From Thelephora terrestris (taxonomy: Eukaryota; Basidiomycota; Agaricomycetes; Thelephorales; Thelephoraceae), in contig WIUZ02000011.1 in NCBI GenBank assembly GCA_015956445.1, positions 1,405,997-1,469,996 on the forward strand: a DNA stretch of 64,000 nucleotides, in the 5' to 3' direction. Every line of letters starts with the position of its first letter. The first letter of the stretch is position 1. A program made the translations under genes and the position numbers. Shown one piece after another: positions 43,329 through 54,671 of the stretch. Below the pieces are notes generated by a model, which saw nothing but the letters and a program-made list of their open reading frames with translations, searched no databases and was not told where the DNA came from.

Positions 43329-46300
43329 ATGGTCCGAAGTTACTTTCGACACGGGCCAACGGAGGTCTGTCACCTAGAATTTCCGCGCCTATCCTCTAAC
43401 GTGACCCTAAGGCTTTCGGGCTCGTCTGCAGTGCATCTTCCAACTCGGTTTTCGATGGGAAACTCGCCTATGTACCTGCATTGGAGGACGTACTCGTCTG
43501 GAATGTCAAAAGGGGAAGCATGGTGCGTTATCTGCGCAACATATCTACGTCAAGACTTCTGAGCTCGATGTACTACCCAGGCCGCAATGTGGCACGAGAG
43601 CGGGCATCGTGCGGAAGTTACTTGCATCCTGCGTTCCCCAAAACCAGACACCTTCGCGGTCGGATATTCCGACGGGTCCATTCGCGTGTGGAGCGCTTCT
43701 TCGACTTCCGTGATTAGCACCTTTAACGGACACAAAAAGGCGATTACTGCCCTCGCTTTCGATCAAGACGGTTCAAGGCTTGCTTCTGGCTCACAAGACA
43801 CTGATTTGATTGTCTGGGATGTTGTTGCAGAAGCTGGTCTATTCAGGTTGGTGTGCAAGCTTGCCCACCTATGTGGTCTGCTAACACCCCCCAAAGATTA
43901 CGGGGCCACCGCGATCAAATCACCGCCGTAAAATTCTTGGACACCTTCACCAATGTACCTTCGACGTCATCTGCTTCGGGGTCGGCCTTCATCGTAACTG
44001 CGTCTAAGGATTCCTTCTTGAAGGTTTGGGATCTGTCTACCCAACACTGTGTCCAGACTACTCTCGCACACCGTGCAGAGGTCTGGTCTCTCGACATTAA
44101 CCCGGAAAAAAACTTGATTTTCACTGGAAGCAGCGAGGGTGAGATGAAAGTGTGGAGAATAGACTCCGAGGCTTTGTCAGAAGGCCTCAAGGAGAGTGAA
44201 TCGGGAGAGGTGGATATATATATTTTTTGACCGCATATGCCGCGTCGTCTAACTCGTACACAGATAACGAAGATGATCCGCCCAGTTACGACAATACCAC
44301 TCTCCTCAAAACATCGTGTCTCTCAACTTTTGTTCCATCCTCGCCTTCAATACCTCGCAGTTCAGTCTCATGACCGTTCTGTTGAGATTTTTCGGATACG
44401 ATCCGAGGAAGAGATCCGTAAAAAGCAAGCGCGAAGAAAAAAGCGAGCCAGGGAAAAGAAAAAAGAAAAGGGGCAAAAAGAACCAGACACGGGCGACGAA
44501 GGGAGCGAGGAAGAGCGTGAAATCGACCTCGTTGAACTTTTCACCCCCTACCTTATTGTGAGGTCCGGTGGCAAAATCCGTTCGTTCGACTTTGGAGGCG
44601 AAATGGCCACAGATACAAAAGGCAACGCCCAGGTTTGCCATCGAAATTCGCCTCAAATCCTCCCTAACCTTGTTTCTAGATATTCCTTGCACTTGCTTCG
44701 AATGCTCTGGAGGTCCACAATATTCCTCCACCTACGCGTTCAAAAGAAAATCCTCCAGAAGCCGCCAAGCTCTATTCTCTCGATTTACCTGGCCATCGAA
44801 CGGACATCAGGACCCTTTCATTGAGCTCTGATGATATGTTGCTCGCTTCCGCCTCAAACGGTATTGCCTCCGCTTTTTCAATCACGCGTTCGGCTTGACA
44901 AGGATCTCAGGCTCTCTTAAGATCTGGAATATCAAAACTACGACATGCATTCGCACGCTGGATTGCGGACACGCGATCTGCAGTACATTTCTCCCCAATG
45001 ATCGACAGGTCAGCAGATCCTACCATATTAATTAAAGACATGTAAAAGATGGTGCCCACAGATCGCTATTGGGACGAAGAATGGCGAGATATTAATTTAC
45101 GACTTAGCTTCCGCTTCGTTGGTGGACACCGTCAAAGCCCATACGGGAACATTGTGGTCGATGCACATTCGCCCGGACGAGCGGGGACTTGTCACAGGTG
45201 GTGCGGATAAGGACATAAAGTTCTGGGATATCGAGGAGAAACGGGTCAGTGGGGATGACGTATGCTGATATTCATTAATCAAACTGGTGCATCAGAGGGC
45301 TGACCTTGAACTAGCCAAGATCGACAGCGATCTCGTCCCTAGTTCACACAAGAACGCTCAAAATGACTGACGATGTCCTGTCGGTCCGGTACAGCCCCAA
45401 CGGAAAACTGCTCGCCGTCTCCTTGCTTGATTCAACCGTGAAGGTTTTCTATCAGGACTCTCTGAAATTCTTCCTTTCCCTCTACGGGCACAAGGTACGA
45501 CTGCCAAACCTCCTGGTGCCGTAACGGACTAAATCTCGGTATAGCTCCCGGTTCTCTCGATGGACATCTCGCATGATTCAAAGCTGATCGTGACGTGTTC
45601 GGCCGACAAGAACGTGAAGATCTGGGGTCTAGATTTCGGCGACTGCCACAAATCGATATTCGCACACGATGAATCGGTTATGCAAGTCGCGTTCGAGAAG
45701 GAATCTCACTACTTTTGGACCGTTAGCAAAGACAAGGTGCTCAAATACTGGGATGGAGACAAGGTCGGTGTTTTTTTTCTTCTCATTGGTCCTAGACCGA
45801 TCAACGTCGAAACACGGTCGGTTGACCCTGGTTTGCGTGCACTTCGTTTCATTCCACAGTTTGAGAAAATCCAGACCCTCGAAGGGCATCACGGTGAGGT
45901 CTGGGCGCTCGCCGTGAGTAACCGAGGGAACTTCGTCGTCACCGGCTCCCACGACAAATCTATCAGAGTTTGGGAGAAACTTGACGATCCTCTCTTTTTG
46001 GAAGAGGAACGGGAACGGGACTTGGAACGGTTGTACGACGCAAACCTCGCTGAAACCATGAACCGTGACGTGGACCGTATCGGTATCGGCCGAGACGTGG
46101 ACGGAGCTGATCCCAGCGGAGCACAAGAACAGGTTGAAGTCGCGCAGGTGACGAAACAGACGACGGAGACCCTCATGGCCGGAGAGAAGATTATGGAAGC
46201 GCTTGACGTCGCGGACGCTGACATCGCTCTTCTAGCGGAGTTTCAAGCCGCCAAATCAGGGCTCAATGAGGCACAGATCTCCGCCCTCCCTGCGCCCGCT

Positions 46301-46815
46301 CGGAATCCCTTGCTGGCGATGCAGGGTCTGGAGGCTGAGGCGCATGTATTGCAGGTTGTGGAGAAGGTGCCATCAACAGCACTGCAGGATGCGTTGCTCG
46401 TCCTTCCATTCAACAACGTTTTGTCTCTAATGCGATACCTAAATGAATGGGCACGCAGGGTACGCACACATCTATTCGGAACCCGCTCACAAGATCGAGT
46501 TGAATTTGACATCAATAGGGGTGGAACATTGTTCTCGTTTCGCGGATCCTTTTCTTCATCCTCCGGACGCATCATCACCAGATCGTCACAAACCGCGTGA
46601 TGCGCACGACGCTGATTCCATTACGGAAACACCTCCGTGACGCGCTTCAGAAACAGAAAGAGACGATGGGATATAACCTCGCGGCGCTCCAATACATTCA
46701 GCGACAGAACGAATCACGGAGAACGGCCAGGTTCTACGAAGAAGAGTCTTTCGATGAGGAGAGAGTGAAAGCTAGGATTGCTGAGGGAAAAAAGAGGAAG
46801 AGGGTCGTGTTGTAG
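43329..46815 (+). CDS. UTP12: Small-subunit processome WD40 protein UTP12 (DIP2/WDR3)
   Basis: A UTP-B subunit needed for early 18S rRNA processing. Exon 1 gives MVRSYFRHGPTE and is followed by AFGLVCSSASSNSVFDGKL, then AYVPALEDVLVWNVKRGSM. A long series of WD repeats follows, for example YSDGSIRVWSASSTSVIS, FDQDGSRLASGSQDTDLIVW and FIVTASKDSFLKVWDLSTQH. The linker ITKMIRPVTTIPLSSKHRV and SHDRSVEIFRIRSEEEIRKK, with a Lys-rich stretch, is typical. A second propeller includes MDISHDSKLIVTCSADKNVK. The C-terminal Utp12 domain carries PLLAMQGLEAEAHVLQVVEK-type sequence and ends KKRKRVVL. About ten introns are needed; one holds an AT-rich stretch near 44215. Confidence 0.9.
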
Positions 46816-47012
46816 TGTGGATCAGCTCGACAGGTGTACTTTTAGGTTGGATATCACGAGAATACAGGTGTGCAGCGAACAGCGGACGATGTGAAGGAAC
46901 GAGGTGGCCTAGAGATACGGCATTTTTGAAATCACGACTCTGGACCCCAGAGATGTTCAAACCTGAAACGTGATGATGAGCTGGGAGTGTTATAGGTGGA
47001 ATTCCCGCTTGC

Positions 47013-47789
47013 TTACCACTGGGTCGGGTCAGAAGCAAGCCTCATGTTGACCTGCATGACGCCAGTGTCCAGATCTCCAAGTTCTCGGAATGGAGCCTTC
47101 GTCAAGTCAACGTGCCGAGAGCCAGGTGCGCAGCCTTGGCAGGTATCCACAACCCTGACGAATACACATTTCTCGGCACTTTCGCAAACTGAAAAGCACG
47201 GGTGAGCGCGTACGTCGAAAGGACGAATTCTGGCACCAACGTTCGAGGAACTTGAAGCAGGACGGTTTCGAGGACCAGCCCTCCAGAGTCACAGCGCAAG
47301 CGAAAGAGTCATCCTATGGCCGTCAGCCTGCATCAAGAACAACGGTTTTTGCCAGCTCACAGTCGGCGCCCAGGTGGGTTCAGGCCAGCAGCTTGGGTTC
47401 TCAAGATCTTGGCCGGTGTACCATGTGATCTTGACTTTCTCCGGATGACCAAGTCCACGGAGACCATTCCAGGCACTATTGAGAGTGTGTACCAAGGTCT
47501 CAGCCAAGCTAGGTTTCTTAGTCCTCTTCGACACAGGAGAAGGTAGCCCAGCCTCAGGAAGCTGCATAGATGCGTTGGAAACGGAGAGCGAACGCCGAGA
47601 GAGAGAGCCAGATGCAGAGATATTGATAGGTTCCCAGCCGTCCGCCTCTTGGAACGTGTAATTGCTTCCCAGCGAGTGAGCACGCGAGTACACCATTTCA
47701 GACAAGATCTCTGGAGTACCGAAACGTGCAGCGTGCGAGACAGAGAAGAGAGAAAAGCCTAGGAAGACAAACTGAGACAAGGTTCGCAT
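47013..47789 (-). CDS. Secreted double-psi beta-barrel (expansin/RlpA-like) protein
   Basis: A signal peptide is clear: MRTLSQFVFLGFSLFSVSHA, with cleavage likely after SHA. A Ser-rich middle region with N-glycosylation sequons follows. Three exons join as WAPT to DDSFACAVTLEGWSSKPSC and then LCESAEKCVFVRVVDTCQGC. The core HVDLTKAPFRELGDLDTGVM is the double-psi beta-barrel pattern shared by expansins, RlpA and barwin-like proteins. The order Cys...VRVVDTC-GC...VDLT-F-L is diagnostic. Fungal members are cell-wall or host-interface proteins that may bind polysaccharide. No catalytic Asp pair typical of GH45 enzymes was identified. Convergent with UTP12. Confidence 0.8.
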
Positions 47790-48121
47790 GTCGGACGTGG
47801 ATAACGAGGTGAGAGGGGAGTGGGGTGATCAGCGAGAGGTTTCGCGAGGTTGTGGTTTAGGTTCAAGTTGTGTTTGAATGTGACGACCGATGTTCTGTCA
47901 CATTTTCGACCCGACGGCTGGGTGTGATTCAGCGGTAGCGTCGGGGGATAAGTAATAGAATTCTGGTGCGATAAACTGGTAAGACTATAATGATACATTG
48001 TACGACGCATGGCGTGAGTTAGGATATACGTTATGGGTACCAGATAGCAAGATGTATGCAGATCATAGAGCGAAAATTAGTATTAAAATCGTGAAAGGAA
48101 TAGTCGATAGGGAGAGTCAGT
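47790..48121. other. Intergenic stretch
   Basis: It carries the promoter of the secreted barrel protein and the 3' region of the DUF6593-like gene; both are on the minus strand. No gene was recognised. Confidence 0.45.
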
Positions 48122-48870
48122 CTACCATGCCTCCTTCTGGAGGAACCAGACGTTGAGGAGGACGGTGACTATAAAGCGCTCCAGGAGCTCTTCTGTGTTG
48201 TAGGTCACCTTCATAACGCTCTTGTCGTGGTACCATTTGGCCCAAACGGTATCGTGTGCGTCCACGCACTGCGAGGGTGTAAGACATTTGTGAAATGAAG
48301 ATCACGGCAAGGCTCACATATAGATTATTCTTGATGTGGTCGCTGCATTTCCATTTGTACTCGGTTCCTCTATATTTGAATCTGCGTGACCTGGGAGAGC
48401 GATCAGGTTTGTGACTGGGTTATCTGAGATTGAAGACGTACGTGCTCGTCTTGTTTATGACTTTACGGTAGTCTTTGATGGTCATCTTAGAGGAATATCG
48501 TGTGAACGATCCGCTGCAACGTGTTTGATGAGGGAACCCATACCTCGTTCCCGCCCAGGCTGATCGCACCACTGAGAGGCGAAGTCCACTCGATATGCCC
48601 AATGCGATCCCATTCTCCAGTGTTTGTGTTCTTCTTGGAAAAGGCAGTCATCCCGATAGCCATTCCGCTAGAGGGGTGTTCAAACTGGAGTTTGAGTGCA
48701 TTTGGTCAGTCAAGATCTGCGAATAGTGCTTGAGAGCCACTAACACGATAGACTTCGGAAGGCTCTTCCATTTCGGGATCCTGCTTGTAGATTGTGACGG
48801 TGCGACTATCTTGATGATATTTCGCAGCAGGATAGACGAACTTGAGGGAGACGGTGGTCGGACTGGGCAT
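48122..48870 (-). CDS. DUF6593-like protein
   Basis: Several short exons join to MPSPTTVSLKFVYPAAKYHQ, DSRTVTIYKQDPEMEEPSEV and YR, then AFSKKNTNTGEWDRIGHIEW. TSPLSGAISLGGNEV, YSSKMTIKDYRKVINKTST and FKYRGTEYKWKCSDHIKNNL follow. The C-terminus is DAHDTVWAKWYHDKSVMKV and LLERFIVTVLLNVWFLQKEAW. The order, a strand-rich start, IG-IEW, a Y-WK motif and a final hydrophobic strand followed by charged residues, is that of basidiomycete DUF6593 proteins. That family has a tubby/scramblase-like look and unknown function. There is no signal peptide. Exon borders are approximate and the family call is from pattern memory. Confidence 0.6.
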
Positions 48871-51160
48871 GGGAGCGAAGGGGAAGGTGAGATAACGGGG
48901 GGGATGGGTGGGGAGGAAGAGGGGTTGGAGGACGGTTTTCTACTGGCGAAGGGGAAAAGTTATTTTAAAGGAGGCACGGGAATTGAGAAGCGACTAAAAT
49001 GCGAAACACATATCGCTCCTTCTCCCTTCTCCCTCACGACGGAAGGGTGCTGGGAGTTCCGAACAACCGAGGACCAGGGGCACCGGTCCCGGGCGGAGCG
49101 GCAAGCGATCGTCTGCAATCGTCGGGACGAGTTGACCGAAATGTCACCGGAACTGGCCCGTCCTTTGTGGAAAATTTCAACTCCACCACGGTTAGTTGTG
49201 CCTTGCGCAGCAGCCGAGTGAGAGACCAGGTCAACGTCCGAAACAGGCGCCAGCCCCCCGGTCCGGCGCTTCACCGATCTCCAGCTCGGACTAGCTCGGA
49301 TTCCGCGGACATATGATCGCAGAACGTTCGTGAAATTGTGGGACGTCCACTCTCTGTGCGGGGGCGCAGTGGAAACGAGGTTTCGATAGTTGGGATCGTC
49401 CTGCGCAAAATCCCGGTCTGAACTCGCTGGCCAGGCCTTGACCACCATATAGCACCTCGGGAGTTCTCAATATACTCAGGGCACGAGCACAGGTTGGAAA
49501 AAGTCTTAGGCGAATCATTCGTTCGTTCGTATACATTTCGCACTAGAGATTCCCCCGAGTTTGCGGCTGATTGCAATAACCAAAGGTTGCATGGATGTTC
49601 AGTACAGCAGGCCGTTCACCGGTTCACCCGCCGACTTAAGTGGAAACCCACAAAGTCGGTGACATCGATGACGAATTCCCAGAATACCCGTCCGCTGTGC
49701 AATGCATCTAATAGGGAGCTGAGAACACATTACCTGTTATGCCAGCAAGGTTCACGTCCTCCCGCGCGCTGGATCGGAATTGAAATTCAGCCTATCTTCG
49801 GTTCACCGGACCAGCTTCGCCTGGCCGGTAGCAATTTTATCGTGCAGTCCACTTCGGAGCGAAGAGAAGGTATGGGGGTAGCATGTCTCCGGGCGCACCA
49901 CACCTTTGCTGTGATTTAGATCTGTTGGTGTGTATTGGTTTGAAGGCCGATGAGGAATGGAACCAAGTAACGTCTACTCAAATTGATCGTGATGATGTCA
50001 ATATCCTTCCTGACAGTCCGTTACGTTATTCCCACACAAGTCGTCTCAAACGAGGCTGGCACAGCACGCGGGAACTTCATGGCACTCTAGTGTCTCGTTG
50101 TGCTCCTTCCGGACGTATCTGCGCCCCGAGTTAGTCATGGCGCTTGGGGGCTGGTGAAGTATGCTTCCGGGGACAACGCTCATGACGGCATATCTGTCCG
50201 ATCGAGACGGTCTCTCAAGTTCAACGTTTCACACTAGGCGCAAGAGGGTCATGACCGGTCACCGGTCACCTCTCAAGTCAAGCCTGCATATGAGTGGCCA
50301 TCAAGATGTCCGATAGCTGGCATTCTGGACCCATCTACGATTGAGCCGCGTGTGCGCTGTACATGGCCTCGTGCCTTGGATGCTCCGACGTTGTATGTGC
50401 TGTCACCTCTTGGTGCGGTTTCAGAACTGATACAGTCATCAATCCACTTAATAATCTACTTGGTTAACTAGCATGGGAGGTGTCAGATTGCTGATCGAAC
50501 AACGGGCCCATCAATACTTGCATCGATACATTTAGCATCGGGGCTGAGGGCTGCCACAAGGTTTGTAGTGCTCTTGTGACTGCAGCGTGAGCTCACTGAT
50601 CTTATCACTATGATCCCCGAACGTCATCAAGGAGTACAACTTTTCACTCGCCACGTTTGGTCGTCGATGAGGCCTAAGGTACAGAAGTTTACAGAAGTTT
50701 ACGGCTCGCGTTTCAGATCCACGTATCTGTATCAGGCGCGCTACTCCGGAGGAATCAAACAAGTCCACAAGTGCGGCGTCATATCTTTTGACTTTCATTT
50801 CCGTGAAATGTCCACCCAGCGCGCCGGAAACGTGTATTGTTCTGTTTATCTCCGGTAGTTTTGACCGATTTAGGATTTACGCAAGAGTTACCGACTCCTT
50901 GATATGTACGGGCACACAAACCGCGTCCTTGCCCTCGAGCCTCCAAGTCGTCGAGGAGTGCGGGGGGGGGGGGATATGCAGCTCGATCGTGTGTGCGCCG
51001 AAATTCTGACTGTGGCAGTCGACCTCCCAAATCCGGAGCTTTGTTGAACAGATAAATTGTGGTTCAAGAAATTCCTTTTCTCGCCCTTTCCTCCTCCTCC
51101 ACCACCATCCACCTTCCCGCGCTCGCTCGCTCCCACTTTCATTAAATTTCCCTCACTCAA
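48871..51160. other. 2.3 kb region with no recognisable gene
   Basis: Both strands contain only short frames without domains. Present are a short tandem duplication (ACAGAAGTTT twice at 50681-50700), overlapping CGGTCACCGGTCAC palindromes near 50255 and a G-run near 50960. The right end, about 51070-51150, is a C/T-rich leader before the SR protein start. Decayed coding sequence or an old transposon relic is possible. Confidence 0.5.
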
Positions 51161-52511
51161 ATGGTCTCAAAGCGTCTGTACATCTGGGGTACGTTCCATC
51201 TCTCGTGACTTCGCGCCATTGTGCCATCCCGGGTATAGAGCGACGCGTCTGATACGCGCGACTTCCAGGGCTCCCCGAGACGGTCAGCGGGGAACAGGTT
51301 GCCCAAGTGAGTAGACAATCTTTCCCCTTTCCAGCAGGCTTTGACAGACGCCCACACGAAGTACTTTTCCCACTATGGGCGTGTCACCGAGGTCAAATTG
51401 CACGATGGTTGGTTGTCTCACTCTTCACTCCTCTTCTTTGATACTTACGAAACCCTTACGTCCTTAAGAATACGGTTTTGTCGAGTTTGTCAGGCAAAGG
51501 GTGCGCATTTATCTCACTCAAACTCCATCACGTTTCGATATATTTCTCATACGATACGATATCTAGGATGCAACGGTCCGACTCTTGCCGTAAACAATCT
51601 GCCGAAGGCTGATGTGACTGGACAGGTCGTTTTGGAGACTTATTCCACCCGTCCATTCTTGGGGTGTAGTCCGTCTTTTGTCCGTCACAGTGCTTTGAAC
51701 TGTGCCCTCACAAACAGCCTCCAGACCTCATCGTCGAGTATGCTCGTCCCAGGCGGGACGCTGCGGCTACCCGTGGAGGTAGCCCCGACAGCGCCGACAC
51801 TGCCAAATCCCCACCACCACAGAGTCCTCCTATCCGTGGAAGGTGTGTCCGTCCATTCGTTCTCTAGAAGTTCGGATCCTTGACCTTCGCTCCAGGCTCG
51901 CGCCGTCCAATGCTCGCCTGAGATACCCGATCGTGGTCTCCAATTTGTCCAGACGCACTCGGTGGCAGGTATGGCCCGTCAACTCCCTTCACCCTGGTCT
52001 GCATAACCATGGTTTCCACAGGAACTCAAAGACTTCGGGCGCCTCGGGGGCGGAATTGTTGCCTTCTGCGATATCGACCAGACCAAACATGGCAGGGGGT
52101 GAGGTTTCAAGTGGGCTGGATGCTTTGTTGTCGTTGACGTTATTGACAGGTTCATCGAATACCTTTCCCAAGAAGATGCCAACTATGCCGTGAAGACGTT
52201 GAACGGCCGGGAGTTGTGTGGCAGCATCGTCGAAGTAACGCCTTACGTACGAGCCTGCACCTTGGAGCCTTCATCACATACTGACTATGGTACTCCAGAC
52301 GGGCAAATCCTGTCACAAGCAAGGCCGTCCTAGTTCTAGGTCCAGGTCTCCTTCACGCCGCTCTCGTCGTGAACGTTCAGGGGACCGCGAGAGGCGACGA
52401 TCTAGGAGCCGTACACATGGAAAATCCAAAATGTCCAAGGAGAATCGACCATTAACCTCATCGACATCGGCGGATATCAAGCATCCCAAATCCCATCACA
52501 GTCATCATTGA
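51161..52511 (+). CDS. SR-family splicing factor with two RRMs
   Basis: Exon joins rebuild RRM1: MVSKRLYIWGLPETVSGEQV, AQALTDAHTKYFSHYGRV, TEVKLHDEYGFVEFV. A linker with VEYARPRRDAAATRGG and Pro/Ser-rich sequence leads to RRM2: YPIVVSNLSRRTRWQ, then ELKDFGRLGGGIVAFCDID and FIEYLSQEDANYAVKTLNGR, ELCGSIVEVTPY. A last splice (donor GTACGAGCC, acceptor ending CCAG at 52300) adds TGKSCHKQGRPSSRSRSPSR and an RS-rich tail ending HHSHH. The layout resembles SRSF1/Npl3-type SR proteins, which choose splice sites and can shuttle with mRNA. Exon borders in the middle are approximate. Confidence 0.78.
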
Positions 52512-52957
52512 TTCGCATTTAGGGTGTGTAGATTATGCGGACCTCGGAAACATTTGTTCCCCACTCATCCCTTGCGTGCTACAGCGGCTCACAGTCGCAC
52601 TTTTCCCACCGCAAATTTCCTTCCTGAACCCATAAATTCACACCATCTCCCAAGCTTGTAGGGCATATCACCGAGATTTCACTCAACTAAAGTATCCTTC
52701 CTCTTAATCAGCACAACCAGCATCTTGATCAACCCTAGATCATTTCTCACGCATCCATTCCATCACTTTACGTACAACGCGTCCTCACATTCTCATGTAG
52801 CACCAACACTCATATGTACCTTCCGCTCGCGGGTTTAGCATCCTCATTGGACCACTTCCACTCGATTCGTCTTCGATTTGTCCTCATTGGTGAAATAGAT
52901 TTGTAATTTTTTTGGCCGACGCGACTAGGTCGAAACCAATTCACAAACGAGTCTACC
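52512..52957. other. Intergenic stretch between convergent genes
   Basis: Two 3' regions meet here. The sequence is relatively AT-rich (for example TTGTAATTTTTTT near 52900). No gene was recognised. Confidence 0.45.
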
Positions 52958-54447
52958 CTATTTGCGACCGTAAAACTCCAAGAAGGAGGCTTTATCCTCC
53001 CAGCCGAGTCCTGTTCGCTTTGTTTTTCCGACCTGGGCAATCAAAGTCGCGGAGACTTCTGTAACCACATCCGCTCCTTCCGAGCCATTGGGAAGGACAT
53101 TGCTCAACACGAATGTTGCGGAACTTGGGGACTCTGAAGGCGCGAGAAGGCGGATGGATGCCGCAAGGGGAGAAAATGTGCTTGCGAGGGTGAAGAGGTG
53201 TGGTGATGGATTAAACATATTCGATGGGATAGAGTGACTGATGGACGGGACGAAGGTCGTGGGCGGATCATATCTAGTGAAGGGAGCATCAGGTACTCTG
53301 AAAAGATCTGTGTATGCTGTTGATCTATCACCTTATGCACATGAGGAATATCTTGTATCCCTTCACTGGGACGTTCCTCTCGTGTTTGAAGACGTCCGCG
53401 AACCGGAGCAGACCTCGTCCGTTGCTCGTCGTACACTCTGGGAATACAACGACAGGACCAAGCGCCCGCTTCCTCACTTCCTCCAAACTCTCGTATCTCT
53501 CCCTGTCACCGAAGGCTCGGACAGGGACCCTTCCGGTGTGTGCGAGTATGTACCAAATCGAGACGACCTTGAAACCGAGGACTTGTGCGCGGGGGGTGGG
53601 CTGGCGAGTTTTGGAAGCGAATGTGGCCGAATTTGATATTGCGGCCGAGCCTGTTCCGGTTCTGCGACCGAGCTTTTGGACGGTCGGGGTCGAGGACGTG
53701 TCTGAGTTGAGTTGGAGGGGTTCTGTGACCGGGAGGACGAAGACCGGGTCGAATCTATGAGGGTGAGCCCAGCGGTCGGGGAGGATGGCTGGGAAGATAA
53801 GCGGCACCTGAACGCGAGCCACAAGAGCTCGACCCATGAGACCCAGTTTGAGACGATGATGTCCCCGGCGCCTGGGCTCCAGCTTTCGTCCACTTGAGTC
53901 CGTCTGCAGCAGCGGGGTTGATAAAAATGAAGGGTACGATATTATGGTCCAGCGTACCCTCTCCTTTTGTTCACCACCTCGACGGGTATCCACCAGAACC
54001 CGAGTGTGAAGAGGATCAAACGCGCGAATACTGTGGCAATGAGACGTTTAACGATGCGTATGGGTGGCACGACCTAGTAAAACGGCGTGAGCCTGCTTTC
54101 TGGCGGAGCCCTGGGTGACAAACTCACCAACAGAGGTGACAAAGCAGAGTCGAGCAGGAAGTACGGGAGGCCAACCGCTATCACTACGAGCACCCTCGCC
54201 ACACCGATGACGATTCCGAAGGGTAACAGCGCCTTCCGTAGAAGCTCATTGCCAGAGGGAGATACTGGTGTGAGGAAAGGCTTGAACAAAGGATTCCTTT
54301 GAGCCTTCTTTGGATCGCGTGTGAGTCTCGATTTTGACCCACGTGTATGCCAGTTCCTGGATCCTATGAATCCTCACGAGCGTAAATGAGAGAGCGTGAT
54401 GGTAGGTGGGAGTTGTCGCTCACTCTGAACGCCGAGAACTTTTCCAT
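52958..54447 (-). CDS. LOA1: LOA1/VPS66-like acyltransferase
   Basis: Splicing of two short introns at the 5' end gives MEKFSAFRDPGTGIH, then PFLTPVSPSGNELLRKALLP, the exact N-terminal pattern of this fungal family. A membrane helix follows (FGIVIGVARVLVVIAVGLPY). The acyltransferase region has GDIIVSNWVSWVELLWLAFR, FVLPVTEPLQLN and GPVVVFPECTTSNGRGLL. The usual HX4D box of PlsC enzymes is replaced by WVSWVE, as known for divergent members. The C-terminus contains NVPVKGYKIFLMCIRYDPP and ends SFLEFYGRK. In yeast the enzyme acylates lysophosphatidic acid at the ER and lipid droplets. It diverges from TVP38, with 224 bases between starts. Confidence 0.82.
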
Positions 54448-54671
54448 TAGTGTGGTATTTCGACCTGGAGTGACGTTGCTGTTCGGACGGTCGATGATTG
54501 ACTGAGCGTCAAGCTCGCTGATCGGTCTGGGAAAGCCGGAAAACCCCGAGTGCCGCGATGGCAATGCCGGCTTACGCATGGCGGAACCTGCCGCTCTAAA
54601 CACCTCCTTGCGCTTCAGCGGCCAACATCGACGAGCTGAGCGCAGGTTCACCCCCTAAACTGCCCCCAAGT

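Noticed and set aside
50250-50280. CGGTCACCGGTCAC palindromes as an origin or binding site
   Set aside because: Short, single occurrence and within a region with no supporting feature.
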